From an uncultured Peptoniphilus sp. (GTDB lineage Bacteria > Bacillota > Clostridia > Tissierellales > Peptoniphilaceae), in contig CABTZF010000024.1 in NCBI GenBank assembly GCA_902489255.1, positions 1 to 26,189 on the forward strand: 26,189 bases of DNA, written 5' to 3'. The notes beneath the pieces were generated by a model. The model was not told where the DNA came from. It searched no databases and was given only the letters and a program-made list of their open reading frames with translations. Shown piece after piece: positions 7,392 to 14,781 of this stretch. Made by a program: the position numbers and the translations under genes. The stretch's first letter is position 1. Every line of letters begins with the position of its first letter.

Positions 7392-8717
7392 ATGTCTGGA
7401 AAAGTAATTGAAAAAATACCGGGTAAAAAACCAAGACCAATAGAAGGTCATAAACCCGCAGCAGCAGTTTTAAGAGGTGTAGTAGATAGAGTTTATGGAG
7501 CAGCATGGGATGCTAAAGCAAGAGGAGAACTTGTTGGATGGTCATCATCTAAATTTCCGATTGAACTTGCAAAAGCTTTCGACTTAAATGTAACTTATCC
7601 GGAAAATCACGCTGCCACTACAGCTGCAAAAAAAGATGGCTTAAGATTGTGCCAAGCAGCTGAAGATATGGGATATGATAATGATATTTGTGGATATGCA
7701 AGAATCAGTCTTGCTTTTGCAGCAGGAGAACCTACTGATTCAAGAAAGATGCCACAACCTGACTTCGTATTATGTTGTAACAACATTTGCAACATGATGA
7801 CCAAATGGTATGAAAATATTGCCAGAATGCACAATATTCCAATGATTATGGTTGATATACCATTCCAAAATACAATTGAAGTGCCGGAAGAAAAGGTAGA
7901 TTACTTAATGGGTCAATTTAAATATGCAATTAAAGAATTGGAAAAATTGACCGGTAAAAAATTTGATGAAAAGAAATTTGAAGAAACTTGCAAGATAGCC
8001 AACAGGACAGCAGCTGCATGGTTAAAAGCTTGTTCTTATATGGCTTATAAGCCATCTCCACTTTCCGGATTTGATTTATTTAACCATATGGCTGACATAG
8101 TTGCAGCAAGATGTGAAATTGATGCTGCAGAAGGCTTTGAACTTTTAGCTGAAGAATATGAACAATCAGTTAGAGAAGGTACTTCTACATGGGAATATCC
8201 AGAAGAACATAGAATTTTATTTGAAGGTATTCCGTGCTGGCCGGCATTAAGGGCACTATTTAAACCGCTACAAGAAAATGGAGTTAATGTTACAGCAGTT
8301 GTTTATGCGCCTGCGTTCGGCTTCCAATACACCGATGTACGTTCAATGGCGGCTGCTTATTGTAAAGCTCCATGTTCAGTATGTATTGAAGATGGTGTTG
8401 AATGGAGAGAAACTATGGCTAAAGAAAATGGTATTTCCGGAGCCTTGGTAAATTATAACAGATCATGTAAACCTTGGTCAGGGGCAATGCCTGAAATCGA
8501 AAGAAGATGGAAGGAAGACCTTGATGTACCAGTAGTTCACTTTGACGGTGACCAAGCTGACGAAAGAAACTTCTCTGAAGAACAATACAAGACAAGAGTA
8601 CAAGGTCTAGTTGAAATCATGGAAGAAAGAAAGCAAAAAAGACTTGCAGCTGGTGAAGATGTTTATACAAACTTCGATAACACTAAAGAAACTGACTGGT
8701 CAAAGACTACAATTTAA
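7392..8717 (+). CDS. hgdA: 2-Hydroxyglutaryl-CoA dehydratase alpha subunit
   Basis: One half (441 aa) of the heterodimeric dehydratase that removes water from (R)-2-hydroxyglutaryl-CoA to give (E)-glutaconyl-CoA through a radical mechanism. It belongs to the HGD-D family (FldB/HadB/HgdA). Conserved cysteines that probably bind the [4Fe-4S] cluster lie in ICGYAR (Cys100), CCNNIC (Cys128, 129, 133) and NRSCKPWS (Cys359); in the related 2-hydroxyisocaproyl-CoA dehydratase three cysteines at such sites hold the cluster. HFDGDQADERNF at 383-394 is another family mark. Somewhat shorter than the A. fermentans subunit as I recall it. AGGAGGG at 7381-7386 supports ATG 7392. It lies 11 nt before hgdB, its obligate partner. 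Confidence 0.95.
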   Translation: MSGKVIEKIPGKKPRPIEGHKPAAAVLRGVVDRVYGAAWDAKARGELVGWSSSKFPIELAKAFDLNVTYPENHAATTAAKKDGLRLCQAAEDMGYDNDICGYARISLAFAAGEPTDSRKMPQPDFVLCCNNICNMMTKWYENIARMHNIPMIMVDIPFQNTIEVPEEKVDYLMGQFKYAIKELEKLTGKKFDEKKFEETCKIANRTAAAWLKACSYMAYKPSPLSGFDLFNHMADIVAARCEIDAAEGFELLAEEYEQSVREGTSTWEYPEEHRILFEGIPCWPALRALFKPLQENGVNVTAVVYAPAFGFQYTDVRSMAAAYCKAPCSVCIEDGVEWRETMAKENGISGALVNYNRSCKPWSGAMPEIERRWKEDLDVPVVHFDGDQADERNFSEEQYKTRVQGLVEIMEERKQKRLAAGEDVYTNFDNTKETDWSKTTI

Positions 8718-8728
8718 CGGGGTGTATT

Positions 8729-9877
8729 ATGGCTGAAATAAAAGAATTATTAGAAAAATTTAAACATATTGCTGAAAATCCGAGAGAACAATTGGATAAT
8801 TACCTGGCTCAAGGTAAAAAAGCTGTTGGGGTATATCCTTTTTATGCACCGGAAGAAATAATTTATGCAGGCGGTCTTGTACCCATGGGAGTATGGGGAG
8901 GAGTTGGACCTATTGACAAAGCTAAAGAATATTTTCCGACATTTTATTATTCTTTAGCATTAAGATGCTTGGAAATGGGTCTTGACGGAACATTAGACGG
9001 ATTGAGCGCTTGTATGTTAACTACTCTAGACGACACATTAAGACCTCTCTCTCAAAATTATAAGGTTTCTGTAGGAAAGAAAATACCAATGGTATTTTTA
9101 AACCATGGTCAACATAGAAAAGAAGAATTTGGAAAAATTTACAATGCAAAAATATTTGATAATGCTAGAAAAAGATTAGAAGAAATTTGCAATGTTAAAA
9201 TAACTGATGAAAATCTGAAAAAAGCATTTGAAGTTTATAATGAATATAGAAGTTTAAAAAGAGAATTTATAAAACTTGTCGGCAGTCATTCTCAAACAAT
9301 TAAGGCATCTGACAGAGCGTATGTGTTAAAAGCTTCATATTTTATGTTAAAAGATGAATACAATAAGCTTTTAAAAGAACTTATTGAAAAGTTAAAAGCT
9401 CTACCGGAAGAAGAAAACTTGGGACCAAGAGTTGTAACATCAGGAATTATAGCTGATAATCCGGGTTTATTAAAAGTTTTAGATGAATTTAATATTTGTG
9501 TAGTGGCTGATGACGTTTCACATGAATCAAGGGCATTAAAGATTGATGTTGATACTTCAATTAACGATCCAATGTATGCGTTGGCAGATCAATTTGCCAG
9601 AATGGATGAAGACCCAATGCTATATGATCCAGATATTTGGAAAAGGCCTAAATATGTTGTGGACCTAGCTATTAATAATGATGCTGATGGATGTCTACTC
9701 TTTATGATGAATTTCAACGATACTGAAGAAATGGAATATCCTTCTTTAAAACAAGCATTTGAAAAAGAAGCAATCCCGCTAATTAAAATGGGTTATGACC
9801 AACAAATGACTGACTTTGGTCAAGTTAAAACTCAACTTGAAACATTCTCTGAAATGGTAGAATTAAATAGAATTTAA
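8729..9877 (+). CDS. hgdB: 2-Hydroxyglutaryl-CoA dehydratase beta subunit
   Basis: Second subunit (382 aa) of the dehydratase, same HGD-D fold as HgdA, to which it is distantly related. Visible family features: GVYPFYAPEEIIYAGGLVPMGVWG at 34-57, LRCLEMG with Cys80, LSACMLTTLDDTLRP with Cys95, and a C-terminal block with DGCLLFMMNFNDTEEMEYP. It probably binds a second [4Fe-4S] cluster, as the beta subunits of known dehydratases do; some also carry FMN. Length agrees with the A. fermentans subunit (about 379 aa). The ribosome site GGGGTG (8719-8724) is weaker than those of other genes here, so translation may be coupled to hgdA. A terminator follows. Confidence 0.94.
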   Translation: MAEIKELLEKFKHIAENPREQLDNYLAQGKKAVGVYPFYAPEEIIYAGGLVPMGVWGGVGPIDKAKEYFPTFYYSLALRCLEMGLDGTLDGLSACMLTTLDDTLRPLSQNYKVSVGKKIPMVFLNHGQHRKEEFGKIYNAKIFDNARKRLEEICNVKITDENLKKAFEVYNEYRSLKREFIKLVGSHSQTIKASDRAYVLKASYFMLKDEYNKLLKELIEKLKALPEEENLGPRVVTSGIIADNPGLLKVLDEFNICVVADDVSHESRALKIDVDTSINDPMYALADQFARMDEDPMLYDPDIWKRPKYVVDLAINNDADGCLLFMMNFNDTEEMEYPSLKQAFEKEAIPLIKMGYDQQMTDFGQVKTQLETFSEMVELNRI

Positions 9878-9897
9878 TGGATCCATGTCAAATATTT

Positions 9898-9926
9898 AAA
9901 GACTCGAATTTTTCGAGTCTTTTTTA
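9898..9926 (+). terminator. Rho-independent terminator after hgdB
   Basis: AAAGACTCGA (9898-9907) pairs perfectly with TCGAGTCTTT (9913-9922) around a five-base loop, followed by further T residues. It ends the hgdCAB unit 20 nt after the hgdB stop. Confidence 0.9.
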
Positions 9927-10147
9927 CATAATAAATTGCAAATAATATTGCAATACTAAATTAAGCTAAACTCATATAAACAATTCAAATGGAGTTTGAT
10001 AATTTAGACATTACCTAAGTCTATTATTGAGCTCCATTAAATTTTGCAACATATCAATTATATTAAATAGAATATTTATTTCTTTTTAACATTTAGTTTC
10101 ACAACAATTATATCCAACATTAAACGGACAATAAAATTCATATTTTT
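9927..10147. other. Gene-free AT-rich gap with one long hairpin
   Basis: No coding frame with a plausible start and ribosome site is visible on either strand. The only structure of note is the imperfect inverted repeat at 9988-10038, listed separately. The rest is AT-rich DNA leading to the carD promoters. Confidence 0.5.
9988..10038. repeat. Long imperfect inverted repeat (about 20 bp stem)
   Basis: AATGGAG (9988-9994) pairs with CTCCATT (10032-10038). The stem continues through about nine more pairs with three G-T wobbles, a two-base bulge at 10004-10005, and four pairs AGAC (10006-10009) / GTCT (10019-10022), leaving a nine-base loop ATTACCTAA. It is not followed by a T-run, so it is not a standard terminator. 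It could be a relic of a small mobile repeat or a structured RNA. Confidence 0.45.
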
Positions 10148-10176
10148 TTGCATCTTTATTAATTCTATGATATACT
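10148..10176 (+). promoter_or_regulatory. Upstream carD promoter (P1)
   Basis: TTGCAT (10148-10153), 17 bp, TATACT (10171-10176), with the extended -10 element TGA directly before it (10168-10170). Confidence 0.6.
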
Positions 10177-10183
10177 ATTAAAT

Positions 10184-10212
10184 TTTACTTTTTTTATTAT
10201 TTCTGATATACT
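10184..10212 (+). promoter_or_regulatory. Downstream carD promoter (P2)
   Basis: TTTACT (10184-10189), 17 bp, TATACT (10207-10212), again with the extended -10 TGA (10204-10206). The nine bases TGATATACT are the same in P1 and P2, 36 bp apart. Transcripts from P2 would have a very short leader before the AGGAGG at 10226-10231. Confidence 0.6.
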
Positions 10213-10236
10213 TTAATAGGGTATAGGAGGTAAAGA

Positions 10237-10719
10237 ATGTTTGATATAGGCGATAAAGTTGTGTATCCTATGCATGGGGCAGGCACAATTGTTGCAATTG
10301 AAAAAAGGGAAATTTTAGGCAAAGAACACCAGTACTATGTCTTGCTTTTGCCTATAAACAGGTTAAAGGTAATGGTCCCTGTAAAAAATGCTAATGATAT
10401 TGGTGTTAGAAGAATTATGGAAGTTAATGATATGGAGAAAGTGTTAGAGGAACTTTCGTCAGATGAAAAGCTGAAAATGCCTAAAAATTGGAATAGACGT
10501 TATAGATTTAATTTAGATAAAATTAAGTCTGGAAATTTGATTGAAATTGCCGGGGTCATAAAGTCACTTGAAAAGATTGACGCAAAAAAATCCCTTTCAA
10601 CAGGGGAAAGAAAAATTTTAAATGATGCAAGAATGATACTAATTTCTGAGATGGCTCTTGTTTTTGACAAGGATGTAGATGAAATTATTTCAATGGTTGA
10701 TGAGGCAATTTTCGGATAG
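10237..10719 (+). CDS. carD: CarD/CdnL-family transcription regulator
   Basis: RNA polymerase-binding regulator of 160 aa. The N-terminal CarD/TRCF-interaction domain is at about 1-60 (FDIGDKVVYPMHGAGTIVAIEKREI, then YYVLLLPINRLKVMVPV), a Tudor-like fold that binds the beta subunit. The helical C-terminal part (about 65-160) contains the Trp/Arg-rich turn KNWNRRYR (83-90), equivalent to the region that contacts the upstream edge of the promoter bubble. In known members it stabilises open complexes, mainly at rRNA and other housekeeping promoters. Start ATG with AGGAGG 5 nt upstream. The next gene begins 11 nt after its stop, and carD next to a PIN-TRAM gene is a common arrangement in clostridia. 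Confidence 0.9.
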   Translation: MFDIGDKVVYPMHGAGTIVAIEKREILGKEHQYYVLLLPINRLKVMVPVKNANDIGVRRIMEVNDMEKVLEELSSDEKLKMPKNWNRRYRFNLDKIKSGNLIEIAGVIKSLEKIDAKKSLSTGERKILNDARMILISEMALVFDKDVDEIISMVDEAIFG

Positions 10720-10730
10720 GGGGAATACTT

Positions 10731-11840
10731 ATTAATAATAACCGTTCTTTAGTAGAGAAAATATTTAAGGTTTTATTTACACTTATAGGAGCTGGAGCAG
10801 GTTTCTTTTTTGTTTCTTTAATATCTGAAATAGAGTTTATGAAAAACATTGGGAATGAATATGTAGTTTCTGGAATTTTCTTAATTATTATTTTTTTATT
10901 TGCACTTATTTTTTATTTATTATCATCCAGGGTGTTCAATTCTCTAGTAGAACTTTTAGGAATTTGGGAAAAAGAATTAAAGGCAAGGTCATTAACTGAA
11001 ATAATTTTTGCCGTACTTGGAATCATTATTGGATTTATAATTGCATTTTTAGTTTCACAACCAATTTATAAAATTCCTATACCTTATGTTGGAAGTGCTA
11101 TTTCAATTATACTCTATGGAATTCTAGGATATTTAGGGTTAAAAATAGGTCTTTCTAATAAAGATGTTTTAAACAGTAAATTCAAGGAACTTATTACATC
11201 TACTAAAAAATCTGTTAAGGATAAACAAAAGAATATTTCCGTTGATGGAGTACCAAAAATACTTGATACTTCTGTAATTATTGATGGGAGAATTATAGAT
11301 ATTATAAAATCCGGTTTTATTGATGGAACAGTTGTAATTCCTGTATTTGTTTTAGAAGAACTCCAACACATAGCAGACTCTTTTGATGCTTTAAAAAGGA
11401 AAAGGGGCAGGAGAGGACTTGATGTAGTTAAAGAAATGCAAGGGTTAGACAATGTTAATATAATTATTGAAACAGAACCTTACGAAGACATTGCAGAAGT
11501 TGATTCAAAACTACTCAAGTTAACAAGCGATTTGAATGGGAAAATTGTAACTAATGATTATAACTTAAATAAAGTAGCTTTGGTACAAAAAATATCAGTT
11601 TTAAATATTAATGAACTTGCCAATGCAGTAAAACCTATATATCTTCCGGGAGAAGAAATGCAAATACAAGTAATAAAAGCTGGAAAGGAACTTAACCAAG
11701 GGCTGGGATATTTAGATGATGGAACTATGATTGTTGTTGAAAATGGAAAAAATCTAATAGGACAAACAATAAATGTTACGGTAACATCAGCACTACAAAC
11801 AGCAGCCGGCAAAATGATTTTTGCCAAGCCCAATGAATGA
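10731..11840 (+). CDS. PIN-TRAM domain membrane protein, YacL-like; ATT start
   Basis: Predicted membrane-anchored nuclease-like protein of 369 aa if started at ATT 10731. The N-terminal half is hydrophobic (segments near 13-31, 43-63, 92-109 and 116-140). A PIN domain follows, with ILDTSVIIDGR at 177-187 (acidic residues Asp179 and Asp185), EELQHIAD near 209-216 and IVTNDYNLNKVA near 273-284. A C-terminal TRAM domain (about 303-369) is likely to bind RNA. The first ordinary start, ATG 10839, has no ribosome site and would cut off a hydrophobic helix (KVLFTLIGAGAGFFF) that is in frame and expected in YacL proteins. GGGGG at 10719-10723 lies 7 nt before ATT 10731, and no ATG/GTG/TTG occurs in frame upstream. 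The resulting length agrees with Bacillus subtilis YacL (about 366 aa). The family's function is not firmly known. Confidence 0.8.
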   Translation: MNNNRSLVEKIFKVLFTLIGAGAGFFFVSLISEIEFMKNIGNEYVVSGIFLIIIFLFALIFYLLSSRVFNSLVELLGIWEKELKARSLTEIIFAVLGIIIGFIIAFLVSQPIYKIPIPYVGSAISIILYGILGYLGLKIGLSNKDVLNSKFKELITSTKKSVKDKQKNISVDGVPKILDTSVIIDGRIIDIIKSGFIDGTVVIPVFVLEELQHIADSFDALKRKRGRRGLDVVKEMQGLDNVNIIIETEPYEDIAEVDSKLLKLTSDLNGKIVTNDYNLNKVALVQKISVLNINELANAVKPIYLPGEEMQIQVIKAGKELNQGLGYLDDGTMIVVENGKNLIGQTINVTVTSALQTAAGKMIFAKPNE

Positions 11841-11845
11841 TGAAC

Positions 11846-11876
11846 AACTCTGACTAAGTCAGAGTTTTCTTTTTTA
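11846..11876 (+). terminator. Rho-independent terminator after the PIN-TRAM gene
   Basis: Perfect 9-bp stem AACTCTGAC (11846-11854) / GTCAGAGTT (11858-11866) with a three-base loop, followed by TTCTTTTTT. It ends the carD unit. Confidence 0.93.
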
Positions 11877-11927
11877 TTAACCACATAAGAATAAATTTCA
11901 AATAATATAGTTTATTTTCTGTAACTT

Positions 11928-11956
11928 AATTCCTAATGGAATTCTTATGGTAAAAT
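11928..11956 (+). promoter_or_regulatory. Possible ggt promoter with overlapping palindrome
   Basis: An extended -10 element TGGTAAAAT (11948-11956) lies 24 nt before the GTG start. No good -35 box is found at the right distance; instead an inverted repeat AATTCC-TAAT-GGAATT (11928-11943) occupies that place. It could be an operator or an activator site that substitutes for the -35. Low certainty. Confidence 0.4.
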
Positions 11957-11980
11957 AAATTATAAATAGGTGGTGGTAAG

Positions 11981-13588
11981 GTGTCTTTTAATTTTAATGA
12001 ATATCCCTATCCTTCAAGGAGAAGGGTAATTTTTTCAAACAAGGCAATGGTAGCGACTTCTAATCCAAGTGCAGCCTTAGCAGGAGTTGAAATTTTTAGA
12101 AAGGGCGGCAATGCTGTGGAGGCAGCTTTAGCAACGGCTATTTCAATGCCGGTTGTTGAGCCGACTTGTAATGGTCTGGGTTCGGATTTATTTGCTATAA
12201 TTTTTTATAAAAAAAAGCTTTATGGAATAAACGGTAGCGGTAGAAGTCCAAGGTCAATTTCAATTAAGGCTTTAAAAGAAAGGGGATTAAACAAAATTCC
12301 TTTTTTCGGACCATGTTCAATAAATACGCCGGGGGCTGTGGGTGCATGGTTTGAAATATATAATAAATTTGGAAAACTTCCGATAGAAGAAATTTTTAAA
12401 CCGGCCATAAGTTATGCAAGAGATGGATTTGCCCTATCCCCAAAGGTTGCCAAGCTATGGGATGATGAGGTGAAAAAATATTCATCACTTAAAAATATTC
12501 AAGGATTGGAAGAATTTTTTGAACAGTTTACAAATGATGGAAAAGCTCCAAAAGCCGGAAATATAGTTAAGAATGAAAATTTAAAAGCCACCCTTGAAGA
12601 AATTTTAGCTACAAGGGGAGAATCTTTTTATAGGGGTGAGCTGGCTGAAAAAATAGACAAATATATAAGGGAATGTGGAGGATATTTGTCAAAATCAGAT
12701 TTGGAAAATTATAAGGCCCTATGGGTTAAGCCCATCAGTATTAATTATCGGGGAATAGATGTATGGGAAATGCCACCTAACGGACATGGAATAACCGTTT
12801 TAATGACTTTGAATATCCTAAAAAATTTTTCTTTAGAATCAAGAGAAGATCCACAAACTCTTCACAGGATTATTGAAGCAATAAAAGTTTCCATGTCTGA
12901 TACTGCAGAGCACATAACTGATCCTTCCAGCATGAGATACACAACAAGTGAATTATTGTCTGAAGCTTATGCTGATGAAAGAAGAAAACTTATAAAAAAT
13001 ACTGCTGAAAAGTTTAGTGCAGGAGTTCCTTTCAGCCCTTCAACAGTATATATTGCAACTGCTGACGAGGAAGGAAATATGGTTTCTTTAATCCAATCAA
13101 ATTATAATGGATTTGGCTCAGGGCTTGTTGTTCCGGGGGCTTCAATTTCCTTAAATAATAGGGCGGCAAATTTTTCCTTTATGGAGGATCATGTTAATGC
13201 ATTATCCGGCGGGAAGTTACCCTACCATACTATAATACCTGGCTTTTTAACAAAGGCCGGCGAGGCACTGGGACCTTTTGGAATTATGGGAGGATTTATG
13301 CAACCTCAGGCCCACGTTCAAGTGCTGACAAACATGATAGATTTTAACCTTAATCCACAAGCGGCCCTTGATGCACCAAGATTTATGTGGACAGGTGATA
13401 AAAGAGTGGAGATTGAAATGGACTATCCTAAATATTTACTGAATAATTTGAAGACAAGAGGTCATGACCTAATAATAAAATCTGATTATACGGATATGGG
13501 TAGAGGTCAAATAATTTTAAGGATGGACAACGATGTTTATATTGGGGCAACTGAAAAAAGAACTGACGGTTATATAGGAATTTATTGA
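11981..13588 (+). CDS. Gamma-glutamyltransferase family protein (YwrD-like)
   Basis: N-terminal nucleophile hydrolase family enzyme of 535 aa. Family marks: MVATSNPSAALAGVEIFRKGGNAVEAALAT at 23-52 (given here only as a location), the region GSGRSP at 85-90, the predicted autocleavage site before Thr355 in SPSTVYIATADEEGN, and the second-half glycine motif LSGGKLPYHTIIPG at 408-421. The STVY form with a plain Thr nucleophile resembles the cytosolic YwrD-type branch more than secreted GGT, which has TTHYSV. There is no signal peptide, so it should act in the cytoplasm, probably on gamma-glutamyl amides or peptides. Release of glutamate would fit this glutamate fermenter, but the substrate is unknown. 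GTG start with GGTGGTGG upstream; a monocistronic unit between terminator and pheS promoter. A related acylase activity cannot be excluded. Confidence 0.85.
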   Translation: MSFNFNEYPYPSRRRVIFSNKAMVATSNPSAALAGVEIFRKGGNAVEAALATAISMPVVEPTCNGLGSDLFAIIFYKKKLYGINGSGRSPRSISIKALKERGLNKIPFFGPCSINTPGAVGAWFEIYNKFGKLPIEEIFKPAISYARDGFALSPKVAKLWDDEVKKYSSLKNIQGLEEFFEQFTNDGKAPKAGNIVKNENLKATLEEILATRGESFYRGELAEKIDKYIRECGGYLSKSDLENYKALWVKPISINYRGIDVWEMPPNGHGITVLMTLNILKNFSLESREDPQTLHRIIEAIKVSMSDTAEHITDPSSMRYTTSELLSEAYADERRKLIKNTAEKFSAGVPFSPSTVYIATADEEGNMVSLIQSNYNGFGSGLVVPGASISLNNRAANFSFMEDHVNALSGGKLPYHTIIPGFLTKAGEALGPFGIMGGFMQPQAHVQVLTNMIDFNLNPQAALDAPRFMWTGDKRVEIEMDYPKYLLNNLKTRGHDLIIKSDYTDMGRGQIILRMDNDVYIGATEKRTDGYIGIY

Positions 13589-13696
13589 TAAAAAAGTATT
13601 TTATTATTAGCTGTTGAAAAATAATTTATGTTTATAATATAAATATTTGAAAATAATAAGAAAGCAATTTTAAAATGTTGCAAAATCCATGAATTA

Positions 13697-13725
13697 TTGT
13701 ATTGAAGTTATTCTAATGGTATAAT
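13697..13725 (+). promoter_or_regulatory. Promoter of the pheST operon
   Basis: TATAAT (13720-13725) with extended -10 TGG (13717-13719) and a weak -35 TTGTAT (13697-13702) at 17 bp. Transcription would start about 20 nt before pheS, which leaves no room for a T-box leader. Confidence 0.65.
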
Positions 13726-13750
13726 TAAAACAACACTAACGGAGGAACAT

Positions 13751-14773
13751 ATGAAAGAAGAACTGCTTAAGATTAAAGAAAAATCTTTAAATGATATAAA
13801 AAATGCACACGATATAAAAGAAATCGAAGAGTTAAAAGTTAAGTATCTGGGTAAAAAAGGCTATTTGACAGCTATTCTTAAAGGTATGGGCAAACTGTCA
13901 AAAGAAGAAAGACCGGAAATGGGTGCTCTTGCCAATGAAATAAGAGAAAATATAGAAACTTATATTAGTGAAAAAGAGAGAAATATAAGGAATGAACTTT
14001 TAGAAAGCAAGCTTAAAGATGAAAGAATAGATATTACATTAAAATCCGATGAGATAATTTTAGGACATTTTCATCCTTTAAAAAGAACTATTGAAGATTT
14101 GGAAGATTTATTTATTAAGATGGGTTTTTTGGTTTATGATGGACCGGAAATTGAAACAGTTGAAAATAATTTTGATTTACTAAATACGCCGGCAAATCAT
14201 CCGTCAAGGGATATGACAGATACCTTTTATTTTGATGAAAAGAGCTTACTTAGAACTCAAACCTCTCCTTGTCAGATAAGGGCTATGAAAGAATTAGGAG
14301 CACCCCTTCGAATGATATGCACAGGAAGAGTTTTTAGAAATGATGAAGTTGATACTACTCATTCTCCTATGTTTCATCAAATGGAAGGCTTAGTTATTGA
14401 TAAGAATGTTACAGTTGCAAATTTAATTCATTCTTTGGATTATTTTGTTAAGGTTTTTTTTGGGAAAGATATGAAAACAAGATATAGACCGCACTATTTT
14501 CCTTTTACGGAACCTTCTTTGGAAGTTGATACGACTTGTCCTAATTGCAAAGGTAAGGGATGTCCTTCATGTAGCCATACAGGATGGTCTATGGAACTTT
14601 TAGGATGTGGTATGGTTCATCCGAATGTACTTAGAAATTGCGGTATTGATCCTGAAATCTATTCCGGCTTTGCATTTGGCATGGGAATTGACAGAATTGC
14701 CATGGTACGATATGGCATAAAGGATATAAGAATGATGTTTGAAAACAATACTAAATTTTTGGAACAATTTTAG
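13751..14773 (+). CDS. pheS: Phenylalanyl-tRNA synthetase alpha subunit
   Basis: Catalytic subunit (340 aa) of the alpha2-beta2 enzyme that charges tRNA-Phe. The N-terminal coiled coil (1-90) binds tRNA. The class II catalytic core shows HPLKRTIEDLEDLF at 108-121, motif 2 RMICTGRVFRND at 187-198, MFHQMEG at 207-213 and motif 3 GFAFGMGIDRIAMVRYG at 306-322. An insertion with four cysteines, Cys263, 266, 271 and 274 (CPNC...CPSC), looks like a small zinc-binding knuckle; it occurs in PheS of several anaerobes but not in that of E. coli. ATG with GGAGGA upstream; pheT follows after 8 nt. Confidence 0.97.
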   Translation: MKEELLKIKEKSLNDIKNAHDIKEIEELKVKYLGKKGYLTAILKGMGKLSKEERPEMGALANEIRENIETYISEKERNIRNELLESKLKDERIDITLKSDEIILGHFHPLKRTIEDLEDLFIKMGFLVYDGPEIETVENNFDLLNTPANHPSRDMTDTFYFDEKSLLRTQTSPCQIRAMKELGAPLRMICTGRVFRNDEVDTTHSPMFHQMEGLVIDKNVTVANLIHSLDYFVKVFFGKDMKTRYRPHYFPFTEPSLEVDTTCPNCKGKGCPSCSHTGWSMELLGCGMVHPNVLRNCGIDPEIYSGFAFGMGIDRIAMVRYGIKDIRMMFENNTKFLEQF

Positions 14774-14781
14774 GAGGAAAA

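Noticed and set aside
8..9926. The similar terminators at 8-38 and 9898-9926 as flanking repeats of a mobile catabolic island
   Set aside because: Similarity is limited to the six-base CTCG/CGAG core usual for terminators, the loops differ, and no integrase or attachment site is present.
13614..13638. Second pheS promoter TTGAAA...TATAAT
   Set aside because: The spacer is only 13 bp, too short for a sigma-A promoter.
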